A DNA stretch of 64,000 nucleotides from Gnetum montanum. Lineage: Eukaryota > Streptophyta > Gnetopsida > Gnetales > Gnetaceae. Location of the stretch: positions 279,900 to 343,899 of the forward strand of contig MNCI01010439.1 in the NCBI GenBank assembly GCA_015680685.1, read 5' to 3'. Shown piece after piece: positions 25,049-36,610 of this stretch; within the stretch, counting starts at the first letter, position 1, and each line of letters begins with the position of its first letter. The notes below the pieces were generated by a model. That model was not told the DNA's origin. It made no database searches and worked only from the letters and a program-made list of their open reading frames with translations. A program made the translations under genes and the position numbers.

Positions 25049-26020
25049 TGATGAGTTTCAGTCTGTCATGTCAACTGGGCCCTATCGACGTAGTCTGTTG
25101 TGTCAACTAGGCCCCATCAACGAGGCCTTGTTGACGTAATCTATTGCATTGATGTGATCCCATTGATGCAAGGGTCTATCTTGGTCTATAAATACATGCT
25201 CACCAACTGCATTTATGACATCAATTATCAAATTAGTAGCAAAGCTCTTGTAGTTTATCTATTTGAAANGAATTATCAAATTAGTAGCAAAGCTCTTGTA
25301 GTTTATCTATTTGAAAGTTAGAAAATTCTTCTCGAGTGCCCGTAGCAGGAGTCATTGAGTATACGGATCTTTATTTACGCATTGTTGTACCTAAGCAAAA
25401 TAGTATGTGCGGTAATAAAGATAAACTTCTTGATAAATCTTATAGCATTCTGGATAGCTTAAATGTTTCATTTATGCATTTAATGTTTTCAATTATTTAT
25501 TCATTTTTTTTTCATAATTAAGCTAATGAAGTAATTAAGTAAGGTAAGCTAGATAGATTAAACACATAAGTATGACTGCTTTGAGCATAACACATATTCG
25601 CTTGGTAATCCCAATAGCATCATTGCTTGGTACACCCAATAGCGCAACATTTGGTAGCCTAGTAGTGGATACATGGGTTTAGGACGTGTGCAAAAAATGG
25701 GACTGGATGCTTATGTTAGGACTACTTAGATACTAGTTAATTAGTTAAATTAAATTAGTTAATCCAATTACTTTTATCTCCCTTTAAATAACAAAACCAC
25801 AAAATACAAAATGATAAAAATCATATGTCTCAATTACACTTAAAAATACCAATGTATGTCACAAGTGCAATTGGGAAGATAACGAATGACTTGAAGGCAA
25901 GATTCACTTTTTAGAAGACTACTGCATTGGAAAATATAAAGTCCATGGAATTTGACTAGATCACATGTGAACACTTTGTGATTCATATGGTTGGATGTAG
26001 GGGTACCACTCTACTCATCA
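25049..26020 (+). repeat. 3' LTR of element B
   Basis: It runs from TGATGAGTTTCAGTC to CTACTCATCA and pairs with 12925-13755. The U3 has CAACTAGGCCCC units at about 25075-25125 and the TATA box CTATAAATA at about 25187-25195. It includes an N and a duplicated 46-bp block that is probably an assembly fault. Confidence 0.92.
25223..25316. repeat. 46-bp exact duplication around a single N (likely assembly artefact)
   Basis: Positions 25223-25268 and 25271-25316 are identical, separated by 'NG'. The 5' LTR of the same element has one copy. The same pattern occurs at 40701-40791, which points to contig ends joined without removing their overlap. Confidence 0.8.
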
Positions 26021-26025
26021 GCAGG

Positions 26026-26138
26026 TGAGGATGTGTTTATAGGCAAAAATAGACACTACATTGATGAGGCCACATCAACGCATCAAATCCCACATCAACG
26101 AGACCTCGTCGATGTAACCTAGAAAACGTGACTCATCA
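26026..26138 (-). repeat. 3' LTR of element C, right part
   Basis: This is the continuation of 12189-12924 after element B. It has the TATA box (minus strand CTATAAACA, near 26036-26044), then ATCAACGAGACCTCGTCGAT-type U3 repeats, and ends ACTCATCA at 26138. Confidence 0.9.
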
Positions 26139-26153
26139 TACCCCCACAACTGA
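26139..26153 (-). other. Terminal polypurine tract of element C
   Basis: On the minus strand, TCAGTTGTGGGGGTA abuts the LTR. It is the best-preserved terminal PPT of the window. Confidence 0.85.
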
Positions 26154-26390
26154 ATGAAAACTTGTCCTTGAGGGAACAAAAGGAGGATAAAGTTTCTTAC
26201 AAAATATTTAGGAAGGTATGGTATTATTGACACATAAAATAACACACAAATAACATGACAAAAGCTAAGTGCCTGAGTATACGAAATTACAATCATTACA
26301 AAATTTTGATGTTTAGGACAATAAAATTGAACACTAAGACAAAACTGACAAGCATAATTTCTCTAATGACACAAAGTTGAGGAAGAAGAT

Positions 26391-29217
26391 CAAATGATCC
26401 CAAGTGGTGGAGGCTCCTGAGGCACCAAAGGACCTTCTCCTACTTTAGGTGCATGCAATGGTGGAGGCAATTATGGTTGTCCTACGATAACTACAACTTC
26501 TAGCGGGAGATGGAAGGCATCAAACAATGCATTCATCTTCTCCTCCTTACTTCTGGAATTGTTCATAGTCCACACTGCATTATGAATGTGGGCCAATGTG
26601 CGAACATTTGAAGGATAGGGCATTGCCAAGAAAAACTCCTTCACGTTGATGAACCAAGTAATCAAAAGTTCATGTTCAACATTGAATGCATTTACTGCAT
26701 TCTGCAGCTCTTGGTAGTCACTCATTCTCTTAGCTAGGTTCTTAGCTGTAGATCGTTGATCAATGAAGTGCTACCTAAAAACATTAAGTTTTGCATTTGC
26801 CACCTCAAGCTTCTACTTGATGTCTTTATGATGCTTGAACTTAGCTTTGTACAATAAGTTCAAACTATCCACCTATTTCTCCAATTTAGACCATAGCCAT
26901 CTAACAATCAACATCACCAGATTTGCATAATAGAGATTAACAAGCTCCATGTACTCCATCATCTCCTCGATCTGCAACTCCTTCATACAGATCTCTACCT
27001 TGTTCTAGTCATTGAGTGCATTAAAGAGAGGCTTCCCAACATCGCCTTCTTCCTTGAGCTACTAGAGGGCCTCATTAACTTTCACCTTTGCCACATAAAT
27101 ATGTTTTTCATTGATTTATTTTTGTAGATAAACCTAATATCTGTAGTGGTTTTTTACTCTCTCAAATTTGAGAGCATCATTTTTCCAGTTGGCTACCTCT
27201 AATGTACATTTCTGGTGAAGGGCTTGGACTTCCTCCATAGAGAGATTTTTGTTTTTGGCTACCAATCTCCTTAGTTCAATGTTTACTCTAGCTAGCTACT
27301 CCTATTATTCATGGATCAAATCTTGCATTTGTTGCTTTTGCACATCAACATTCTACATGTGGTGATCTTTTGCAATCAAAGTGACATTCTCCTACCAAGT
27401 TTTACCTAAGGCCTTTTGGATATTATGCATGGTGACATCGGCCAAGGACTGATCAAAGATCATCGTCTTCTTCACATCCTCATCCTTCTTGAGATTTTCC
27501 TGAAGCTGTTGAAAAGCTTCATCATGAATCAATGTAGAGCTAAGAAATGCAGGGTTAGCAGTGCAAGTTCTTAATTCAGCAACCTCTACAGCTAGGTGTT
27601 GGTTTTAAGACTAAGTTATTTTTGAGTTGGTCTTCCATCATAATGCATTTTCTCTATGCTTCTAATAGTTTCAACTGAGTCACAATGATTATATCTGAAA
27701 GGTCAAAGACATCTAGAATCAGTTGTCTAATTCCCTCTAGTTAGTCTAATAACTCCTCATGGTAGGTTGCACTCAATTTGCAGCTAACTACTCCTAAGAA
27801 CATCTATAAATATCTAAGTGCAAAAATATCTAGTAGAGACGTCATAGGTGCATTTAATGCCTCAACGATTCTATTAGCAACCACCTTTGCTATTGTGTCC
27901 TTTTCATGGTGCTCCATCACCAAGACTGTTGCATCCTTGCCCTCCTCCAAATGCACTAAGAAAGTAGTGGCATCTCCAAAGATGTCTAGGAATTGCTGCT
28001 ATTGTGAGAGAGAGATTATTACTTCTTGAGTGTTAAGATTTGCTCTTGTCAGCAGCTGCATTCTTTGGGCTAAAACGATTGGCCCACCACCTCCATCTTG
28101 TTGATCGTTTGAGCCACTTTGTTGAGGTGACTCATTGTTGGACAATACATAGGTGGATCACCACCACTCATTCCTACTCGTTACTCCTACTCATGCAAGA
28201 GCTACTCTTAGATTTTATGCATTCATTAAAGGGTAGGGGGGGACTCCAGCATGGTTTCATGAGTGGCGATGGAGGTGGTGGTTGCTGCTCCTCTTTCTTG
28301 ATTATGGTAGGAGTCTTATCTTTCATCATTTCTACCCAAGAGGAAAAAGAGGTATGCCAAATTGTATTGTTGGTGTAGCAAACTATTCTTACCCCTTTGC
28401 ATAGTTTCCTAATAAGGTAGGAAAGGGGCAAGGCCTTCCTTCCATGTTGGTTTTCCTTAAATAGCTTCTCTATCTCCAAATAGATCAACTATGGAAAGCT
28501 CATAGGGAATTCTCCACTCATAGTAGCACACTCACGGGCGAAAAAGGTAGTTACGTTATTGGGCCTCATTGTTAGATTGAAGTGATAGCCTACTATCTTG
28601 AAATATAAATGATCCATAAAGGTGAGTGCATCATACTCCTTGCGGTCCACTCCTTCTTTGCCTTTACATATGCTTGTAGAGAGATCTTTGCCAAATTTGT
28701 TCCAATATCAGGCAACCCAAAACACAATGGCGTAGGACACTTGAATGTCCTTGATCTTCATAGTGGCTCCCACCCACCTACCATTCCAAAAGAGATATGT
28801 CTCTTCCATGTACAATTTCCAACTGGAAGTGATGATTGGCCACATGGCAAAGTTCTACAACTGCATCTTGACTTCTGGTGGAGCATGTTCTAAGAATGGT
28901 CCAAAGTTCAATTCTTAGAGAACTAAATTTTGGATGTCACAAGGTTTGATCTGATCAAGGTAGGCTTGAGTCAATGTAACCTCTAATCCTAGCACTAGTC
29001 CTAGCACCTCATCTCGATGGGATTATTCAATTATGGTAGCTTCCTCTAGAATCTGTTGGACAGATTCCACTTTGGGCTACTTTTGAAGAGCTTCTATCAT
29101 ATGAGTTTTTACTGCCTATTCTTGGGCTTGTTCTTGCTACTTCCTTCTAGCTCTAGGCCATTTGTCCATTGGTTGAGATGGTCCTCCTTCTTGTGGGAAT
29201 TTTGATCTAGGTGTCAT
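26391..29217 (-). pseudogene. ORF3 of element C (post-pol ORF, degraded)
   Basis: It starts MTPRSKFPQEGG at 29217, directly after the CAG acceptor of the predicted intron. It ends with PPPLGII and TGA at 26391-26393, about 940 codons. The N-terminal domain includes YMEETYLFWNGRW, MKIKDIQVSY, LYFKIVGYHFN, MRPNNVTTFF and LSYLIRKLCKGVRI, the strongest match here to the plant transposon-associated domain. A Pro-rich linker (near 28240-28280), a coiled coil and the tail AMPYPSNVRTLAHIHNAVW (about 26570-26640) follow. There is no signal peptide or membrane helix. Stops are mostly TAG and TAA. Its neighbours are the internal promoter upstream and the terminal PPT downstream. Confidence 0.75.
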
Positions 29218-29756
29218 CTGTAATCACAGCATGACCAAGGATTAGCACTTAATGTGTAACTTTGAAACATTTGAAATACCTTATCTCTTGGGGTAGTTAC
29301 ACTTAACTAAGTTGTGATCATGACCAGTATGATTAATTTAATATTATTTTATTATTGTTTAATTCAATAGGTTACCAAATTATGTTGGAATGATTTAACT
29401 TTCATAGGTTGATGATTCAATATTATTTTATTTATTAAACCCATGGGGAAGTTAGAAAAATTATGAAAAAAATTCTATTAAAAACCTAAGGTTTGGCCCC
29501 CACGACATAAAGCGTATCTTCGAAAGCTGCAAGGTTGAAGAATGGAGTGAATCAGACAAACAATTTGAAAGTTACAGGCTCTAAAGAGTTTTGAGTTTGG
29601 AAAAATTGCAGAAACTCCCCATATGTTTGAAGAAAATGACAAAAAATTCCTAGGTAGTGGGTGTTATATATAGAATTTTTCCCATGCATTGACTAGGCCT
29701 TGTCGTTGGGACCTAGTTGATGTAGTCAGCTACGTCAACTGGGCCTACTCAATGCA
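29218..29756 (-). promoter_or_regulatory. Candidate internal promoter and intron upstream of ORF3 (element C)
   Basis: On the minus strand, AGTTGACGTAGC and CATCAACTAGGTCCC units occupy about 29687-29756. The TATA box CTATATATAA is at 29664-29673. The donor position near 29517 reads ATACGC where D has GTAAGC, so it is lost here. Branch-like GTGCTAATCC (29239-29248) and the acceptor GATTACAG directly before ATG 29217 are intact. Confidence 0.5.
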
Positions 29757-31162
29757 ACTATTGACCACCATTGACCAAGTCAAAATTCAAAAAATAGAAG
29801 GAGTTTGTGAATACAATTAGAGTCAAATGGAAGCCCAAAAAGCCAAGAATACAATGAAATACATGAAGAGGGCTTGATATTTCATAAAAGAAGATAATGA
29901 TTGGAGAAATGCCTTAAGGAGCACACAGTTGGATGCAACTGATGGGGAATGCAAAATATTTGATTACCAAAATGCCCAACGATAAGGGACTTACCTAATC
30001 CAACCAAGATCTATGCAAGTGGGTCCTTCCCATAGTAGGCTTATGGTCTTTTTTACCATTGCATAACCTCAACTAAGGAGTCTATGGGTCCCACAATTGA
30101 TTAATGGTTACGAAAAGTTAAGGACCAAATCCTGAGGAGTCTACCTAATAATTTCAACATGTCAAACTAAGACATTAAGAAAAACATGAAAACTGGTAGT
30201 GAGATGAGTTATGGAAAGCATTGATGGATGGGATAAAAAGTTGAATGGATTTCCCAATCATGGTCACATGAATTCCCTTGTGGAGTTATGGTTAAATGAC
30301 CTAATAAAAGTCCATCCTTAGTCTAGACCAGGACTGGTCCATCCCCTTGAGGCATAAGAATGCTCCCATAAACAACCACCATTCCTTATTTAGGAGGAAA
30401 AGAGAAATAGGAAGTGAGAAAGGGCCTTAGTTAGAGGGGATCTTCAGGCATGGGTAACATGTCTTTCTAGTCCCATAACTAGTAATTGTAGGCTATATAT
30501 TTTGTCTCAAGGGTGTGCTTCCCATCATGTAATTTTTTTGGTGTTTTAAGTTTTTATGAATCTTTGGATAGGAACCACACCATTCAAAGACTTATTCAAC
30601 TTCCTATTATTGGTCAACATGAAATGATATGAAATCCATGAAAACACATGCACTCAAGCAAGTAGAGAGGCACAAAGGGTATTGAATCCTCTTGAAGTCA
30701 CATCCTTTGAAAACCTTTGAATCTTTCCCAAGTTTGGAAACTATCAAGGTTACAAGTTTGTTAAAGTTTTATTAATGAAAAAGGGATCTCATACTTTCAA
30801 AAACCAAGAAAACCATAAAGTTGGTGGATGGGTGGATGACGTGGACTCATTGCTTATTCCATGAAAAAGAAACTTGTCTTAGTTATTAGTCATCAAAATT
30901 CAAAAATAGAAATCAGACATTAGCATTCAAAAACATTAGGTACAAACCACCATTAGTAAACAGCAACAACACCATTGTGTCCTATTGGCAACAAATCATT
31001 TTATTAGAAAATAATAAGAAAAAATTCATACTAAAAGAAAGGAAAATATACAAGAAATTGAAAAAATATTCAAGAAAGATAAAACGTACTAATGATGTAA
31101 AAAAAAAGTGTAAAACAAAAAGGGTAGAAAAACTGAGTCATTTTAATAATTAGCATGGATGG
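29757..31162 (-). other. Noncoding spacer of element C
   Basis: No coding signal is seen. The shared motif gcatgggtaacatgtctttc is at 30448-30467. A purine-rich run on the plus strand at 30390-30430 corresponds to the pyrimidine-rich part of B's spacer. Confidence 0.6.
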
Positions 31163-31179
31163 CCATCTCCCCCACAACT
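31163..31179 (-). other. Central polypurine tract of element C
   Basis: On the minus strand, AGTTGTGGGGGAGATGG lies directly after integrase. It is identical to the tract of B over this length. Confidence 0.62.
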
Positions 31180-32599
31180 AAGTTGAGAGGAGGAGATTGA
31201 AAAAATGGAGCGTGGTCATCCATCCGATGAGGTGTTTCTTGCACTAACTCGCATGGGCTCATGAAAAGGTTTAAGTTGCTGCATGTTGGCCAATTTCTTT
31301 TTATTATAGCTCTCAAGTTTGTAGATCAACATGGCCCTAGAAGGAAAGGTTTCATAAATGATATAAGGGCCTTCTTGTAATGTTTGGAACTTATTTCGTT
31401 GAGGTACATGTGTGGCTTTCCAGTACAAGACCTTGTCTCTAGGTTGAAATTTTACTTTTCTTATCCTAAGATCATAGCATTGTTTACTAAATGCTTTATG
31501 CACTTCATTCAAGCATAGAGCCACTAATCAATTCTCATCTAGCACATTAAGGTTGATCAATCTCTCTTTTCGTACTAGGCTCAGGTCAATTTCAAGGTCA
31601 CAAGCTATTGAAAGTGAATGGAGCTCAGATTAAATTTAAAGAGTTGGTAATTTTTCATATACCAGCTCATAGGGAGAGTAGCCTATAGGGAGTTTCCATG
31701 TTGAGCAGTATGCCTACAGGGCATCATTAAGTTTTGTGCTCTAATCTCTCCTATATTTTCTAATTGCTCTTGTTAAGATTTTCATGATCTCCCTATTGTA
31801 ACCTCTACTTGACCATTGGCTTGGGGCTGGTAGGATGTTGTTAATTTATGTTCAACCCCCAAGCATTGCATGAGCTTACAAAAAGTAGCACCTATAAAAT
31901 GAGTACCATTTTTAGAAATTAGTGCATGTGGCACTCCAAACTTGTTTATAACATTTTGTTATACAAATCATGCAACAATGGAAGATGTACAGTCAGTGAT
32001 GACTACTGCTTTTTCCCATTTTGTACAATAGTTAGCAATAACTGTTATGTATGCCTTTTCATTTGACATGGATGTGATGGGACCCATGAAGTCTATGCCC
32101 CAGATGTTGAAGGATTTAATGGTTGGATCCACTACTAAGGTTCCTCCATTCGAGTGGTCATCCCACCATCTCATTGATACAATTTACAAGAGCAGATGAA
32201 TTGGTGGACATCCCTGAAAATTGTTGGCCAATAGTACCTTGCCATTAGGATTTTAATGACTATGCATCTCCTTGCATAATGGTCCCCACAAAGACCCTCA
32301 TGAGTGTCTTGGAGAATGCGTAGTTGGTCAGCATTAAGAACACACTAACGAACTAGTCCATCGATGCACACTTTGTAAAGGTGTTCATTAATCTCTATGA
32401 AGCATTTAGCCCAATGAAAAAACTATTGTTTCTTCCGGTGATCTAACTCTTGTGGCATCCCTTAAGTGAAAAAATAAGTAAGGATGCCATCATACCATTT
32501 TGGTTCAGTGAGCACTTGTTCATTTATTGCATTGAAAAAGAGAAGTTTATTAGGAAATTGATCAGAGAGCGAGCTCTTATCCTCTTTGTTGTCCCATCA
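31180..32599 (-). pseudogene. Integrase of element C and end of the RNase H-integrase linker
   Basis: From the right on the minus strand, the linker is cut at 32599 by element D. The zinc-binding region follows (LRILQDTHEGLCGDHY, then CSCKLYQ, with the last Cys lost). The core at 31968-32174 has RWWDDHSNGG, IWGIDFMGPITSMSNE with the first catalytic Asp, and YCTKWEKAV. The second Asp region near 31900 is altered to ISKNGTHF, so the catalytic Asp is lost. The C-terminal domain (31216-31524) is open: RDKVLYWKATHVPQ and KKLANMQQLKPF. It would have joined element cDNA to the genome. Confidence 0.87.
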
Positions 32600-33517
32600 T
32601 GATGAGCAGCAAGGTACCCCTGTGCTCAACCATATGAATCACAAACGTTCATACATAACTCGATCAAATTCCATGGACTTTGTAGTTTCTAGTGTACTAG
32701 TCTTCTAGGAAGTGAATCTTTACCTTAAGATCAATTGTTGTCTTCCCAATTACACTTGTGACATACACTGGTATGGTTAAGTGTAATTGAGGCATCTAAT
32801 TTTTATCATTTTCTATTTTATGTTTTGGTGCTTAAAAAAAGAAAAAGTAATTGGATTAACTAATTTAATTTAACTAATTACTAATATCTAACTAGTCCTA
32901 ACATAAGCACCTAGTCCCACTTTTCACACATGTCATGAACCCACCTATCCACTACTAGGCTACCAAGCACTATGCTACTGGGCGTACTAAGCAATAATGT
33001 TGTTGGAATTACCAAGAAAATACGTCTTACACTTGAAGTGGTCATACTTATGTGCCTAATCTATCTCACTTATCTTACTTAATTACTTCATTAGATTAAG
33101 TACTGAAAAACATTTAATAAATAATTAATTAAAAATATTAAAAACATTAAATACATAAATGAAATATTTAATCCATAATGTTGCAAGGGTTATTAGAAAT
33201 CTTGTCTTTATTACCGCACACACTATCATGCTCAAGTACAACAATGCTTGAATAAAGATCCATATACTCAATGACTCCTGCTGTAGGTGCTCAAGAGAAA
33301 AATTCTAACTCTCAAATGAACAAACTACAAGAGATTCACTACTATTGAAATCTTGATGCCATAAATGCAGCTAGTGGATGCATATTTATAGCCAAAAAGT
33401 AGACACTACATTGATGGAGCCTTGTCGACACATGATACGATGCATCGACTAGGCCTCGTCAATGAGGCCGCATCAATGAGGCCTCATCGACGTAGCTGAC
33501 AAAACTACAATTCATTA
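32600..33517 (-). repeat. 3' LTR of element D
   Basis: It starts TGATGAGCAGCAAGG and ends ATTCATTA (terminal CTCATCA mutated). The U3 at about 33415-33505 repeats GGCCTCGTCAATGAGG-like palindromic units. The TATA position lies just to the left of these (TATTTATAG on the plus strand at about 33388). Confidence 0.9.
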
Positions 33518-33533
33518 TATCCTCATGATTGAA
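33518..33533 (-). other. Terminal polypurine tract of element D (decayed)
   Basis: On the minus strand, CAATCATGAGGATA adjoins the LTR. The G-run is interrupted compared with element C. Confidence 0.65.
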
Positions 33534-33759
33534 TGAAAACTTATCCTTGACTTCTTTTATAAAATTGGGAAGGTATGAGATTATAGACTGACCTTTTACA
33601 AACAAAATAGACTACCTTGAAAAAAAATGGAGTGGTTGAGTGTATGGATTAACACATTACAAAAATGGTGATTTTCATGACACAAAACTGAACACCATGA
33701 TATGACTCTTCAAAATTGGATAGTAAGTTCCTTGATGGCATGAAGTTTGGTGGAGAAGA

Positions 33760-36610
33760 TTAGACAGTCCCAAGTGATGGTAACTCTTGAGGTTCTAAGG
33801 GACCTTCACCGACTTCATGCACATGCGACAGTCAAGGCAGCTGCAGCTATCATACTATTGCTGCAACTTTTGGTAGGAGGCAAAAAGCATCCAAAAATGC
33901 ATTCATTTTCTCCTCCTTACTTCTAGAATCATGCATTGTCCAGGCAACTTCGCCAATGTGGATCAGAACAGGCACATCTTAGGGACACGGGATTGTTAGA
34001 AATAACTCATTCGCATTGATAAACCAAGCAATGAATTTTTTACGTTCAATGTCGAATGCTATGACTATATCCTTCAGCTTCTATAATCATTCATCCTTTT
34101 GGCTAGGTTCTCAGGAGTTGATTGTTGATATGTGAATCGTGCTTTGAGAACTTCAAGTTCAACATTAGTAGTCTCAAGCTTTTACTTGGTGTCTTTTTGG
34201 TGCTTAAACTCTACCTCGTATAACAAATACGAGCTAGCCACTTCTTTCTCTAACTCTTACCATGACCATTCAATAGTCAGCATAACTAGGTTTGCATACT
34301 GAAGATTGGCCAACTCCATGTATTCTATCATTTCTTTTATCTGCAACTCCTTTAGGCAAATCTTCGCTTGGTTGTAGGCATCAATCCCATCAACAATGGG
34401 TTGTCAAACTTCTCTTCCTTGTTGGAGAGCTTCATTTATTTTTTCCTACGTCATTTGGATGTGCTATTCATTTACTTCCTTCTACAGGCCAACCTGATCT
34501 CTATAGTGGTTCTTTACTTTTTTAAACTGGAGAGCCTCATTTTTCTAGGTGGCGATCTCGATGGTAGACTTCTAGTGCAAGGCATGAACTTCTTCCATTA
34601 ATAGATTTCAATTCTCTATTTTCAATCTCCTTAACTCGATGTTCACCCTAGTAAGTTACTCTTGTTATTGATGAATAAATTCTTACATTTGTTTGTTTTG
34701 AGCATCAACATTGCAAAGGTAATGATTCTATGCAATCAGAGTTTCGTTCTCCTGGATCATCTGAGCCAAGTCCTTCTAAACTGAATACATTTTCACCTCT
34801 AGTACGAACTGGCTAATGATGGCCATCACTGCTTCATCCTCAACCTTTCTGGATCATTCTTGAAGTTGTTGAAAAGCTTTATCTTTGGTTATTATTGGTC
34901 TAAGGAGTGCAAGGTTACCAAGGTGGGCACGTAATTCAACAACCTTCGTGGCTAAGCATTGATTTTGTGCTTGAGCTATTTTGAGTTTCCCCTCCAAAAT
35001 GATACATTTTCCTCGTGTGTCTAGCAGCTCCGATTGGGTTGTAGTGATGTTATCCAGAAAATCAAAGATATCTGGAATCAATTGCCCAGTCCCCACCAGT
35101 TGATCCAAGAATTCTTCATGCTGGGCTGCATTCAATTTTCCATTAACCATGCCTATAGATGTCTACACATCTTGAAGCACAAATATGTCTAGTATGAACA
35201 TAGTAGGTGCATTAAGTGCTTTGGCTAATGATCAGCAACTACTTCAGTTGCTATCTCTTGCCCTTGGTGCTACATCACCAGGATACTTTCCCCTTCACCT
35301 TCCTCTAAATGCATTGAAAAGGTGGTGGCATTCTTAGAGATTTCTAGGATTAAATGATGTTGAGATAATGACATCATCACCTCTCGAGCATTGGAATCAA
35401 ACCTCATAGGCAACTGCATTTATTAGGCTGAGAATATTGGCCCACCCCTCTCCATCTGGCTAATTACTTGAGCCACCTCATTAATGTGACTCATTGTTGA
35501 TCTATACACAGATGAATCCACACTACTCGTCTCTACTCTCTACTCTTGCTCACTCAAAAGTTGTTCTCAAATTTTGTGCAAGTGCTCAATGGCTGCATAG
35601 GCCTTCAACATTGTATCTTGAGTAGGTAGTAGTGGTGACAGTTGCTCCTATTCTTGAGTTGTTGTTGACATATTTCCTTTCATAATTTTAGACCATGAGG
35701 CCAAAGGAGCATGTCTAATTATGTCGTTGGAATAGTAGATGATTTCTGTCCTTTTGCAAAGTTTTCTGATAAGACACGAAAAGGGCAAGGTTTTCCCTCC
35801 ACATTCATTTTCTTTGAAATGCTTATCAATCTTCAAGTAGATCAATTATAGAAGGTTCACAAGAAATATCCTGCTTAGAGCAATGCATGCTTAGGTGAAA
35901 AAGGTAGTAACCTTACTAGGCCTCATCATTGGATTGAGGTGATAGGCCACAATTTTGAAATAGATGTGCTTCGCCAGTGTGAGCACACTATACTCCTTAC
36001 GATTGAACCTATAGCACCACTGAGTCCACACCTTTTTGGCCTCAGGATCACCTTTCATTGATAGTTCTGCCAACTGTGTCCCAATGTTAGGTAACCCCAA
36101 TGCTTGTGTGATAGCCTTAGCTAAGTAGAACACCTAAATATCCTTGATCTTTATTGTGGATCTCAGCCTTCTATTGTTCTAGAAAATATATGTCTCTCCC
36201 ATGTACCATTTCCCATTGGATGTGATGATTGGCCACATGGGAGAGGTTTGCAATTGTATTTTGACTTCTGCTGGAGCTTTCTCTAGGAATGGTCTAAAGT
36301 TTATTTCTTAAAGAACCAATCATTGAATCTCTCAATACTTGATGATGTTAAGGCAGGCTTGAGTCAAAGTGACTTCAAGCCTTAGTGTGGGTCCTGGCAC
36401 TTCCCCTCATTGTGATTATTCTATCGACACTTCTTCTTTTGGAATCTATTGAACAAATTCAACTTCGAGCTCCTCATGAAGAGGTCTCATTACATGGGTT
36501 GCCTTTGGTGGTTCTTGGGCTTGTTCTTGATGGCCCCTTCCAATTTTTGGTTGTTTCTCCCTTGGTTGAGAGGGTTCTGCTTTCTACAGACATTTCAATC
36601 TTAGTGTCAT
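33760..36610 (-). pseudogene. ORF3 of element D (post-pol ORF, degraded)
   Basis: It starts MTLRLK at 36610, directly after a perfect CAG splice acceptor, and stops at 33760 with TAA, 950 codons. The N-terminal domain runs through IKDI, FYLAKAITQALGLPNIG, AKKVWTQWCYRFNRKEY, YFKIVAYHLNPMMRPSKV and LPFSCLIRKLCKRTEI, open at 35891-36133 and 35648-35845. The coiled coil includes the open piece 34854-35150 (LLDTRGKCIILEGKL). The tail of C is recognisable near 33880-34060. There is no membrane segment. This copy keeps the best context for expression (TATA, donor, branch point, acceptor), although the frame has several TAG and other stops. Confidence 0.75.

Larger units (their letters stand above)
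12925..26020 (+). mobile_element. Element B: full-length Athila-like element on the plus strand
   Basis: A 13,096-bp element, the only one here on the plus strand. Its LTRs are 12925-13755 and 25049-26020. It is flanked by GTAGG (12920-12924) and GCAGG (26021-26025), a target duplication with one C/T change. The inside has PBS, gag, protease, RT, RNase H, integrase, central PPT, spacer, ORF3 and a terminal PPT. All coding parts contain stops. It split the 3' LTR of element C, so it is younger than C. Confidence 0.93.

Noticed and set aside
26391-29217. ORF3 as an envelope gene
   Set aside because: No signal peptide, fusion-peptide-like or transmembrane stretch is visible in any of the four copies; the coiled coil alone is not evidence for env.
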